From Limnanthes douglasii subsp. nivea (taxonomy: Eukaryota; Streptophyta; Magnoliopsida; Brassicales; Limnanthaceae): a stretch of 64,000 nucleotides of DNA. A program made the position numbers and the translations under genes. Numbering within the stretch: the first letter of the stretch is position 1; each line of letters opens with the position of its first letter. The DNA is taken from positions 154,537,187-154,601,186 of the forward strand of contig JAUPFV010000001.1 in assembly GCA_036936605.1 (NCBI GenBank), given 5' to 3'. The notes beneath the pieces were generated by a model, which saw only the letters and a program-made list of their open reading frames with translations, did no database searches and was not told the DNA's origin. This document shows, in pieces, positions 45,640 through 56,421 of this stretch.

Positions 45640-46365
45640 AGGTAGAAAAACTTTACTCACAAATCGCAAGATCAATCTAACATGATATAGTTTACTCACA
45701 AATCTCAAGTGCAAGACCAATCTAGCATGGATGTTTTACTCAGAAATCGCATGATCTATTTTACACATAAATCTCATGACCTATTTTACATTTAAATCGC
45801 ATGATCAATTATTTTATGCATAAATCTCGCAACCTATTTTACACATAAATCGCAATCTCATGACCTATATTACACATAATTCGCAATCTACTGAGTTATT
45901 TTACTCACAAATCACATTACCTATTCTACTCACAAATCGAAAGCCTAATCTAGCATCACTTATTTTACACACAAATATCAAATGCAAGACCAATCTAGCA
46001 TGACATATTTTACTCACTAATCGCAAGACCAATCTAGCATCACCTATTTTACTCACAAATCTCAAATGCAAGACCAATCTAGTATGACCTATTTTACTCA
46101 TAAATCTCAAATGCAAGATAAATCTAGCATCACCTATTTTACTCACAAATCTCAAATGCAAGACCAATCTAGCATGACCTATTTTACTCACAAAGAGCAA
46201 GTCTAATCTAGCATGGTATAGTTTACTCAATAAACTCAAATGCAAGACCAATCTAGTATGAATTATTTTAGTCACGACTCGCAAGACCAATGCAGCGTGA
46301 CCTATTTTACTCACAAATCGCAAGACCAATCTAGCATGAGCTATAGTACTTAATGTAAATCTCAT
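45640..46365 (-). repeat. 39/45-bp tandem array, open in one minus-strand frame
   Basis: Units of the type AAATCTCAAATGCAAGACCA-ATCTAGCATGACCTATTTTACTCAC. In the right two thirds they are either 45 or 39 bp long, both multiples of three, so a - frame stays open from 46365 to 45901 (154 codons) with ten copies of HARLVLHLRFVSKIG (15 residues) or HARLVLRFVSKIG (13 residues). Left of 45901 the units are more degenerate. Each unit contains GTGAGTAAA on -, which resembles a 5' splice site. Confidence 0.8.
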
Positions 46366-46399
46366 AAACTACTTATCAAGTAAAAGGAATGTTTAAAAT

Positions 46400-47359
46400 G
46401 CATAACTTAAAGCGAAATGAAATTATAACTTATTGCAATCGCAATGATTTTAATATAAACAAATCACATAATGTTCAGCTAATGACTGTACATGTGTTAA
46501 AATAATGTGAATCACATGTTCCAAAAGAAACCGAATATCGCGAAGTATGACATAGGGTTCTCGTTTGTATCAGGGTTCTTTAGGTATAGATAAGACATGT
46601 ACATTCAAAATATCCTCCATTATCGTCAATTTGTTTATTGTCATATGTATACAGTTGGATTTATAATTACAACTTAGTTATATTTTTAAATACAGATAAG
46701 ACCCAACCATTCAAAATATATTCAAATCAATTATCATCAATTTGGATGTTGTTATACTTAAACTCGACTCTGTCTAATATTTGATTAAGCTTTTGGATTG
46801 ATCTTCAAAAAACCATAATGTTTAGCGATAAAAATTGTTTTTTAATAATATTAAAACTTTAATAATAAGAGTTTTAACATTAATTAAATTTTATCAATAC
46901 CAAATTGAGTTAATGAAAAAAATTAAAAATATATCATATACACTCTTTGTTTTATACATACTATTTATGAAATTTATAAGTAAGATTATTTTATAAATGA
47001 TTGAAACGAATCCAAATAAAATAAAAATTAAATCGAACCACAATTATTATAAAACCAGACCATCATAAGGTATTTTCTTACCAATAATCGTACCCCTTTT
47101 CCATCACGTTTCTGTATGAACCAGTGCTACTACGGGCCCAAATTGCACATTATTACACAATGGAGAGCATAGATTTATTGTGCTTGGCTCTATTTTACGA
47201 TTTTCACTTTCCTTTTTAATCTGTTTTCGCATAAAATTTATTATTTATTTGTCGAATCGATATAAAGTAGTGGTTTATATTATTGCTCTACGCATATTAT
47301 CATTTTAATAGGTGTTCATACGTAACTTTCATTCAATAGGTCAAATTATTTAAAAAAAA
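46400..47359. other. AT-rich stretch with an imperfect duplication
   Basis: No gene supported. AxATAGATAAGACxxxxxCATTCAAAATAT followed by TxATCxTCAATTTG occurs at about 46577 and 46695 (period about 118), interpretable as an old tandem duplication. Confidence 0.45.
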
Positions 47360-47524
47360 TTGGAGGGGATCTGCAGCCGCTACTCAGAGTGCAATGAATG
47401 CGCAAAGGGTAAAATCTCAGTGAGACGATAGCCTGCAAACCAACGCCAAAAGGTAAACCACACAAAGTGACAGGCTCAGCCGAGAAAGCGTATGTAAAGG
47501 GATTCGAACTCATGACTTTTGATC
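47360..47524 (-). mobile_element. Truncated SINE, same family as 24389-24601
   Basis: On -: AAGTCATGAGTTCGAATCCC (B box), CTTTCTCGGCTGAGCCTGTC, GTGTGGTTTACC, GGCGTTGGTTTGCAGGCTAT, GAGTAGCGGCTGCAGATCCC. The tRNA-like head with the A box is missing. The tail on - is T-rich rather than A-rich. Identity to the first copy looks high over about 150 bases. Confidence 0.85.
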
Positions 47525-47852
47525 ACTTTTTTACTTTTATTACGTGTTGATTTTATATAATTTCCATCCTCAATTTTATATAATTTGTTTAATTATGTCA
47601 AATTTGTACGTTATTTATATATAGCGTGCGTTATTCTTATAGATCATTTGTTCTTATTTTTTATTTTGGTGTTTTTTTCGTCTTCTTTTATACTTGTCTT
47701 TTTTGTCATCTTCGTTAACACGGTAATCACTCTTTTCTTTTCTTCATCATTCTTCTTCTCTTTTGTAGATTGATCCTAAATCAAAACTATTCTTATACAA
47801 ATTTTTTATAAAAAACTATGATATTATTTTAAAAAAACAAAGGTATTGTTTT

Positions 47853-47871
47853 GATTCTTAAAGAAAAAAAA
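47853..47871. repeat. Left target-site duplication of the LINE
   Basis: GATTCTTAAAGAAAAAAAA, repeated at 55599-55617 directly after the LINE's A tail. A 19-bp duplication with an A-rich target fits target-primed reverse transcription. Confidence 0.9.
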
Positions 47872-48002
47872 ATTGATTGAGATTAGTTTAGTGGAATTTA
47901 GGCCTCCAAGAACCTAAATTCAATTCTTGAAAACAAGGCCATGGGCCTAGCGTTTTGGATAATCTGTGAAGCCTCTCTGCCTCACCTTGTTGCCTAACCC
48001 TA

Positions 48003-50423
48003 GTGAAGCTCGTCTCTTTTGCAGCCTCACAGCCTCTATCCTCTCTCCTTCGCTTTCTCAGATCTAAATCGTACATGCAAAAATTGATTTCAGTTCTTCA
48101 TCTTGAAGAACGAAATCGAGTAGATCCACCATCAGAAAGCTTTCTAGCCTCATCTCAGAGATTACCATTGAAGATTCTGCCATCAAGCCACATCTCAGAG
48201 GCTCGTTTCTTCGAAAATCCAACTTTCGAAAGGAATGAGTCTCCAAATAAATATCCTTCCAAAGGCGAAAAGGAGTCTAGTATGTAGCTGGTACAAAAAT
48301 CTCCAAGAACTTACGCAGAAGTTTTAAGGACGGGAAAGGAGGCGATACAATCATCTGCTGGCTCTGTTGAGGGTTTCATACACGACAAAGTTGAAATTGG
48401 CGCTGAAGACGGGTATACATATGTCAAATTTAGCGAAAAAGATAAGTTCTTTCTAAACTCTTTAGCTAAATTTACTTTGATTGCTAAATTTTCGTATGGC
48501 TGTCCATCTGCTATAGAATTTAGAAAATATTTAGCATCTTTAAAACTTATAGGTAATTACAGTTTATATAAATGGGATTTTAGGCATGTTTTTGTAGAAT
48601 TTGATAATATGGTAGATGTTAAAAGCTTCTGGGAGTATAATGTAAGGTCAATAGGTCAGTTTATGTTTAGGATTTTAAAATGGAGTCCTGATTTTAACCC
48701 CAAACGTGAGTCTCCGTTGACTCCCGTTTGGGTTTCATTTCCTAAATTGCCTGAATATATGTATAATAAAGATACTATAGAAAATTTAGCTAAGGCGATA
48801 GGTGTACCTTTAAAATCTTGGCTACCTAATAAAAATAGGGCTAGATTTAATTGTTGTGAAGTTTGGACTGTTTTGGATGTCTCTAGTATCCTTCCTCAAA
48901 GAATATGGGTTAGTTTTGGGGATAGGGAAGGGTTTTGGCAAGATGTAAAATATAAAGATAAGCCTGCTTATTGTAAAAAATGTAGACATTTAGGTCATAA
49001 AGATATTGTTTGTAAATCAGATGACTTAGAATACAAGAAATCTCAGAATTTAAAAAAGATTGAAGTTAATACTAAGGATAGGAAGAATGGTAATATTTGG
49101 ATGCCTAAAACTAAAATTAACAGAGATGTTAATAATGTGAAACCTAATATGGATGCGTTTACTGGAAAAATGAATGATAAAACAAGTGTCAATGGCAATG
49201 AAAATACACAGATAGTTGATAGAGATATTAATAATGTATCTGTTAAAGCATTTAATAACATCATGAATACAGAAACTTACCAACATGATGAGATTATTAG
49301 TGACCGTGGTAAACAAGTTGCTTGTAATGTAGAAATAGTGTCTAATAAGAAGTTGTATTCTATAACACCTGATAATCAAGTTGAGCAGATAGGAAAAGCA
49401 TGTAGTAATAAGGATATTGTCTTGCATGATACTGTTAAGCAATTTGCATGTGAGAAGATAGGAAAAACATGTAATAATAAGGAAAGTATTTTGCATGATG
49501 ATATTATTAGAAAAGATGACAGTGTATCTGTAGTTGAACATTCGGAATTTAATGCTAAAGAGCCTGTTATACATATTGATAACAACTGTGCTGTTAAAGA
49601 TAATAACATTTCATTGCCATGTAAGCATGTTGTCTCTGAAGTTGATACTTTGACATTGAATGGTTGTAATGTACATGATGATATTATTAGAAAAGATGAC
49701 AGTTTATCTGCAGTTAAACATTCTGAATTAAATGCTAAAGAGCCTGTTAGACATATTGATACCAACTGTGCTGTTAAAGATAATAACATTTCATTGTCAT
49801 GTAAGCATGTTGTCTCTGAAGTTGATAATTTGTCATTGAATGATTGTAATGCATATGATGATATTGTTAGAAAAGATGATAGTTTATCTGCAGTTAGATA
49901 TGCTGAATTAAATGCTAAAGAGCCAATTAGAAATATTGATAACAACTGTGTTGTTAAAGATAATAACATTTCATTGTCATGTAAGCATGTAGTTGATACT
50001 TTGCCATTGAATGTTTGTAATACACATGATGATGTAATTAGTGATAACAATCTAATAGCATCTAATAAGAATATAGCAAGTGTTTCTTTAGAGCATCAGA
50101 GTAAAACTATAAAATTTTCTAATCATTTGGAAGACTCTGTAGTGATAACTAATGAAGATATAATTAATGAAATTGAAAATATAAAGTTGAATAATCCTTT
50201 TAATCCTTTGTCTGATTAAGAGTTAGAAGATGTAGAAGATGTTGTAGAAGATCAGATAATTATAGATAGGCCTAGTCTAAGTGAGCCTAATTCACCTAAA
50301 CAAAGAAAACTGTTAAAAGAATCCTCTAATGTTAGTTTGAGAAGATCTGCTAGAAATAGAATGACAGCTAGAACAAGGAACTTTAAAAGGTCTTTAGGAT
50401 CCTCTTATAAAAGTTTTAGATGA
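48003..50423 (+). pseudogene. LINE ORF1 (DUF4283 / zinc knuckle protein), two in-frame stops
   Basis: One frame runs from ATG 48003 to TGA 50421-50423, interrupted only by TAG 48285 and TAA 50217. After the TAG comes a DUF4283-like part (SPRTYAEVL, FAKFxxIAKFSYG-like, WDFRHVFVEF, FMFRILKWSPDF, VWVSFPKLPEYM, GVPLKSW). A zinc knuckle CKKCRHLGHKDIVC lies near residue 324. The C-terminal third has three 60-residue repeats. The very end is basic (SLRRSARNRMTARTRNFKRS). The protein would bind the LINE RNA. The last bases overlap the ORF2 start as ATGA. Confidence 0.88.
49494..50040 (+). repeat. 180-bp tandem repeats in LINE ORF1
   Basis: Three consecutive copies start at about 49494, 49674 and 49854, each encoding HDDIIRKDDSLSAVxHSELN, then AKEPVRHIDxNCAVKDNNIS and LxCKHVVSEVDxLxLNxCN. 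A fourth, partial one begins at about 50025 (HDDVISDN). Period 180 bp keeps the frame. The copies differ at several positions, mostly single bases. Confidence 0.92.
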
Positions 50424-53400
50424 CAGTATTGATTAATTGGAATGTAAGGAGAATTGGAAATCATAAAACTTTAAGAAGATTAAAGAATCTGACTAAAAAA
50501 TTTGCTGTTGATATCATAGCTCTTCAGGAGCCTATGATATCAGCAGATAAGATTGTTTCTATTTGTTTAAAACTTGGTTTTGATTCACATTTTGCAAACA
50601 TAAATAATAAAATATGGCTATTTTGGAGAAATGGTTATGGAATGAATGTTTTAGTTAATTCTGATCAACTGTTAAACTCTATGGTGTGTCATTTTGCTTC
50701 TAAGTTTGTAGCTGTAATTACTGTTGTGTATGCTAAGTGTAATAGGGCTCATAGATTATTATTATGGGATCAATTAAGGAATATTTCAGTCACTAATCTT
50801 CCCTGGCTCGTTGTTGGGGATTTTAATACAATCTCCAACACAAGTGAACAATTGGCCTGCAGTACTATTTGTTCTAGAGGTATAGATGAATTCAATTTGA
50901 TGATGCTAGATTGTAAGTTAGAAGATCCAGGGTATATTGGATCAAACTTTACTTGGACAAATAATCATAAGTGGAAAAGATTAGATAGGACTTTGCATAA
51001 TGATAAATGGAGAGAGAACTTTAATGTAACTAAAGTAAATCATTTAGCTAGAACATATTCAGATCATTCACCATTATTAGTTACAGTATCAACTAACTCT
51101 TCTTATAAAAAGCCATCATTTAGGTTTCAGAATATGTGGATTAAACATGAGGATTTCTTTAAAATTGTTCAGGATAACTGGTCTAGGCAAATTAGTGATT
51201 CTTCTAATATGTTTATTTTTTTGTCAAAACTTAAGAGACTTAAGAAGCATTTAATAAACTGGAATAAGGAGAAGTTTGGAAACATCTTTGATTATTTAAG
51301 TAAAACAGAAGAGGAAATAAAAGTAGCTGAGTTAAGATTAGAAGAGGATGATAGTTCTGATAATAAAGCTAAGCTAGATAGTTTAAATATTACATATTCA
51401 ATGTTGCTTGAGAGAGAGGAAATTTATTGGAAACAAAAAAGTTATTCTAATTGGATTATAGATGGTGATAACAACTCTAAAATGTTTCATAATTATGTTA
51501 AGAAAAGAAGGTCTAGAAATGTGATAAAGGGAATTCAGGAGAACAACATTTGGATTGAAAATGATAGTTTGATAAGATCTTCTGCTGTTAATTATTTCTG
51601 TAGCTTGTTGAATAAGACTCCAATTGAAAATGATATAGCTTCTGTTAGGAATATTATCCCTAGGATAATATCTGATATAGATAATGAGAACATATTAAGG
51701 TTGCCAACTTTAGATGAATTGCATGATGTAATTAAAAGTTTAAACTTTGACAGTGCCTCTGGAGTTGATGGATTCAACTCCAGGTTTTATCTTGATTGTT
51801 GGAACATAATTAAAGAAGATCTTTTGAAAGCAGTGATGGATTTATTTTTATATGTTATGTTACCAAAAGGATTGTTTGCAACTTTGATATGCTTAATTCC
51901 TAAAACTAAATCTCCTAAGACCTGGATGCAGTTTAGGCCTATAAGTTTATGTTGTGTTTTGAACATTATCATTTCTAAACTAATAAACTTTGGGATAGCT
52001 ATGATACTGCCTATTATAATATCTAGGGAACAAGGTACTTATGTAGAACATAGGACTATTCAAGAGAATATTCTAATTACTCAGGAGCTAGTTAAGGAAT
52101 TAAATAGAAAAACTAGAGGACATAATGTAATTATAAATCTGGATATGTTGAAAGCCTTTGATAATTTAGATTTTAAGTTTATCTATGATGTTATGTTGTC
52201 ATTTGGTTTTAATGATCGAGTCATTTTACTGATTAAGAAATGCATTGAAAATGTGTGGTATTCTGTATTAGTTAATGGTTGTGCATGTGGTTTTTTTTAA
52301 ATCTGTCAATGGTCTTAGGCAGGGAGACCCTCTGTCCCCCTGTCTTTTCATCCATCAACTCCATATGGTTTTTTTAAATCTGTCAATGGTCCTAGGATAA
52401 TATCTGATATAGATAATGAGAACATATTAAGGTTGCCAACTTTAGATGAATTGCATGATGTAATTAAAAGTTTAAACTTTGACAGTGCCTCTGGAGTTGA
52501 TGGATTCAACTCCAGGTTTTATCTTGATTGTTGGAACATAATTAAAGAAGATCTTTTGAAAGCAGTGGTGGATTTCTTTTTAGATGTTATGTTGCCAAAA
52601 GGATTGTTTGCAACTTTGATATGCTTAATTCCTAAAACTAAATCTCCTAAGACCTGGATGCAGTTTAGGCCTATAAGTTTATGTTGTGTTTTGAACATTA
52701 TCATTTCTAAACTAATAAACTTTGGGATAGCTAAGATACTGCCTATTATAATATCTAGGGAACAAGGTACTTATGTAGAACATAGGACTATTCAAGAGAA
52801 TATTCTAATTACTCAAGAGCTAGTTAAGGAATTAAATAGAAAAACTAGAGGACATAATGTAATTATAAATCTGGATATGTCGAAAGCCTTTAATAATTTA
52901 GATTTTAAGTTTATCTATGATGTTATGTTGTCATTTGGTTTTAATGATCGAGTCATTTTACTGATTAAGAAATGCATTGAAAATGTGTGGTATTCTGTAT
53001 TAGTTAATGGTTGTGCATATGGTTTTTTTAAATCTGTCAATGGTCTTAGGCAGGGAGACCCTCTGTCCCCCTGTCTTTTCATCATAGCAGGAGAGTTTTT
53101 AATTAGGGGCATTAATAAATTAATAAATCAGCATAGCTATATGTCTTATAATATGAAAAGCTTAATTAAAGTTAATTGTCTTGCTTATGCTGATGATATA
53201 ATTTTGTTTGTAAATGGTTCACAAAGAAGTATCAAGATGTTAATTAGGTTTTTAGATAGCTATCAGTCTCTTTCTGGTCAGTAAATTAACAGGCAAAAGA
53301 CTTCTTTTATTGCATCTTTAAGAATGAATAGAGCAAGAATAGCAGCCTTAGAAAACATTTTAGGTTTTAGGAGTGCAGAACTACCTTTTACTTACTTAGG

Positions 53401-55251
53401 AATTCCAATTCATTCAAATAACCATTCCATTCATTTTGAAAAACTGATTGATAAGATTAGATGTAAAATTTCTGATTGGAACTCTAAACATATATCATTT
53501 GGGGGCAAAATAACATTGATAAACTCTGTTTTAATGACATATCCAATATACTATTTGCAAGCTGTCAAATTACCTTTAAGAACAATATCTAGGATTGAGA
53601 AGCTGTTAAATAAGTTCTTGTGGGGGTCTAGTGAAACTGATAAACATATGATTTGGTCTAACTGGGAGAAATTGTGTAAACCATATAATGAAAATGGATT
53701 AAATATTAAGAACATAAAAGACATACAAACTGCCTATTCATTTAAACTATGGTTTAGCTTTAGAGAGAATAAAACACTATGGTCAAGCATGATGCATTCA
53801 AAATATTGTTTTAATATTCATCCTTTGCAGTCTACTCTTAGAGTTTCAGATTCTAAAATCTGGAAAAGAATGTATGAAGTTAAGGATAGAGCTGAGAAGC
53901 ATATAGGTTGGAATGTAGGAGAGGGTAATTTGGATTTCTGGTTAGACCATTGGTATAGTAATAGGCCTTTAATATCTCTAACAGCCTTAAATGCTAGACA
54001 TTATACACATACAAAGATAAATGAATATTGGATTGATAATTCATGGAAAATTGATAAACTTTTAAGCATGTTGCCTACTAAATATGTGCATGAAATCAGC
54101 AGAATAAAGTTTAATGTACACACATCTGATTCTATAGTTTGGAAACTATCAGTTGATGGGAAATTTAACTTAAAAAAGCAGTTAATGAAATAAGAATAAA
54201 GAATGAAACATCTCAAGTTAAAGGTAAAATATGGAACAATGTTTCACCTAAAAAGTGTTCTTTTGTCCTTTGGAGAGTGTTGAATAACTTGTTAAGTGTT
54301 GATAGTAAATTACAGCAAATTGGTTTTAGTTTAGCTTCTAAGTGTTATAGTTGTCAGAATTCAGAATCATTGAATCATGTATTTGTATCATGTGAAACTG
54401 CTTGGTGTATTTGGTCTTATTTCTCTGCTATGTTTAGGATTAATGTTGGTAGGTACATGACAGTGAATAATATTATCAATCTTTGGTTTATGTCTACAAC
54501 TAAAAGAACACAGATTAGAACAATTTTACCTTCATTAATTGTGTACTCTATATGGTATGGTAGGAATAACTGTAAACATAATGATAAAGTTCTTTCACCT
54601 AAAAGAATAATTAATCACATTCTATTCATGTTGTCAACACTAGATTTTGGTAGACATTTAACCAGGAAACATTGGTCTAAGGATCTGCATATAGCTAAAG
54701 AATTACGATGTTTTAATCATGCTGGAAATTCCAAACTAAGTCAGTATGTTGTTTGGTCTTTACCTGTTAATAATAGATTGAAATTAAATGTTGATGGTTC
54801 TTCTCTATTAAATGGTGAGTCTAGTTATGGTTTTATCATTAGGAATAGCTTAGGATCTACTATAATTGCTAAAGGTGACTTAATAGGCAAGTGTTCTGCT
54901 GAAATGGCTGAAGTTATTGCTCTAGTAAATGGTCTTATGTATTGTAATGATAATGATATAACTTGTGTTGACATTGAAACAGATTGTCTTAGTTTATTTA
55001 ATATGATTGCATCTGGAAAACACCCTTGGTATTTAGACAGGATTCTTCAATGTTGTAGATCCTTTATTAAACCTCAAATGACCTTAAAGCACGTTTATAG
55101 AGAGCAGAATGTTGTTGCTGATTGGATAGTGAAGCATGCTTTAAAAATTCAATCCAGATTTATAGTAGAATCACCACACTCTTTGAATGAATTAAATGCA
55201 ATCACTTTGCTGGAATCTTTAAACTTAGGTTATTTTAGATTGTTTGACTAA
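50420..55251 (+). pseudogene. LINE ORF2 (endonuclease / RT / RNase H), disrupted
   Basis: Starts at ATG 50420. Endonuclease: NWNVRRIGN, LQEPMIS, LVVGDFNTI, KWKRLDRTLHNDKW, SDHSPLL. RT: ASGVDGFNSRFYLDCW, LICLIPKTKSPKTWMQFRPI, EHRTIQENILITQE, INLDMxKAF, GLRQGDPLSPCLFI, LAYADDIILFVNG (about 53180). Then YLGIPIHSNN, GGKITLINSVL, and a zinc-finger region WNNVSPKKCSFVLWRVLNNL with CYSCQNSESLNHVFVSC. RNase H: LNVDGSSLLNG, AEMAEVIALVNGL, IETDCLS, NVVADWI. Lesions: the first RT copy ends in a T(8) frameshift (stop at about 52298), a 732-bp duplication follows, TAA at 53282, and an extra A at about 54175 shifting the frame. About 4.1 kb (about 1366 codons) without the duplication. Confidence 0.92.
51661..53083 (+). 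repeat. 732-bp tandem duplication of the LINE RT core
   Basis: TAGGATAATATCTGATATAG at 51661 recurs at 52393 (offset 732). The first copy runs to about 52351 (CTGTCTTTTCATC). A 40-base patch follows (52352-52391) that repeats CATATGGTTTTTTTAAATCT and GTCAATGGTC, and then the second copy begins. The copies differ at about ten places (for example LDMLKAFDNL versus LDMSKAFNNL). Only the second continues into the YADD box. Confidence 0.93.
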
Positions 55252-55598
55252 CTTGTTGGCAAGTTGAAAGACTTGACCATTTATGATTTTGGTTTTGCAG
55301 AACAGGAGTTAGGATGATGGAGTAGGTATTATATAAGGAAGCAAAGGGTCCAAGAAGCTGCTCAAGAAGGAAATGCAAAGGGAGATAAGCTGGGAAGAGA
55401 GAGGCAGCAAGGGAAGAATGAAGGAAGGCTTGTTATGCAAAGAAATGGTAGGAGAGGCTTAACATAAGTATGAAGGAGTTACCTTCACAAATGTAATTAG
55501 CTTAATCTGTACAAAATGAGTAACTTACTCATAATTTGTATTAACAATTGTAAGCTTCTTTTCATGATCAATAAAATTTCTATTCTTGGGGAAAAAAA
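55252..55598 (+). other. LINE 3' untranslated region and tail
   Basis: Purine-rich sequence followed by CAATAAAATTTC (about 55570) and GGGGAAAAAAA, then the right target-site duplication (55599-55617). Confidence 0.8.
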
Positions 55599-55617
55599 GA
55601 TTCTTAAAGAAAAAAAA

Positions 55618-56421
55618 GATAAAAAAAATACATGTTTTTAAAAAAGAATAAGAATGGAGTTATGTTTGAGTTAAAAATCATGTACGAAACCTAACCACAA
55701 TTAATGAATACATTCTTTTTAGATTATCATTTCTTTCTCGATGGTACCTATAAATTTTAGGTTTTAACTTTTTTTTTCTTTTCCACTCTTTTTAGATTGA
55801 ATTTAATTTGATTTTGTGGTTTTACTTGACTTTGATTGGTGTTTTTTTTTCAAAGAATGAAAATGAAAAGAATGATGATCGAAGGTAGTGAAGATTGAAG
55901 AGCTAATATTGAACAAAATTAAATCTCATGTGTGATGAATTATCGTAGTTAATCTTTAAAAAAATTAATAATATATTTATAATTTTATTTCCCTAAGTGT
56001 TATGAGATATAAATTTAATAAAGTAGATTCGATCTAAGTTTATGATTAATATGATTATAAACGTATTTTGATATTTATGTACAAATTGATATTTATGTAC
56101 AATTCAAATTAAAGATCCCACTCTATTTAAAAAGATAGATTTTCTTTTAAAATAATTGTTTCGAACTTTTAATAAATATATTTTTAATTCTTAATTAAAT
56201 TATATTAAACAAAATATAACTCGGGTGATATTAAATAAATAATAGATTAAATGACAATAAAAAGTGAACTATGTTTGTTTATGATATCTAATCTTAAATA
56301 GGTTACTAAATCTTATGTAGATTGGATTTGTTTTTACACTAACAAAGATTTTATTACCATAAAAATATAAAAAGTTTTAGTTAATTAGAATATTTTCTTA
56401 AATTTAAATATGTTAGTCCCT
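55618..56421. other. AT-rich intergenic stretch
   Basis: No supported gene, RNA or repeat. Confidence 0.4.

Larger units (their letters stand above)
44262..46400. mobile_element. Second large relative of the MULE-like family (one end seen)
   Basis: The left end GAGAAAAGTACCCCATAAAT then ACCTTCTCAAGTATCTCACT is the 'B' terminus of the family (compare 56431 and, in reverse, 28042). The next 110 bases also match 56470-56560 (ACCAAATAGTACCTAAAAAA, GGATGGTAT, GGACAAAAATAC). The interior again has one motif in forward copies (44938-45150) and then an inverted array (45660-46350). The expected opposite terminus was not found, so the right boundary is uncertain and the element may be truncated. Confidence 0.5.
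47872..55598 (+). mobile_element. Full-length L1-type LINE
   Basis: 7.73 kb between the two copies of a 19-bp duplication, ending GGGG plus A(7). Contents: 131-base 5' untranslated region, ORF1 (DUF4283 plus zinc knuckle), ORF2 (APE-type endonuclease, RT, zinc-finger region, RNase H) and 3' untranslated region with CAATAAAATTTC. A C-terminal RNase H and a DUF4283 ORF1 are known from plant L1-clade LINEs. Several inactivating lesions exist: two ORF1 stops, an internal 732-bp duplication, one ORF2 stop and frameshifts. Confidence 0.93.

Noticed and set aside
49050..50050. Minus-strand ORFs of 174 and 224 codons
   Set aside because: They are shadows of the repetitive LINE ORF1 on the other strand.
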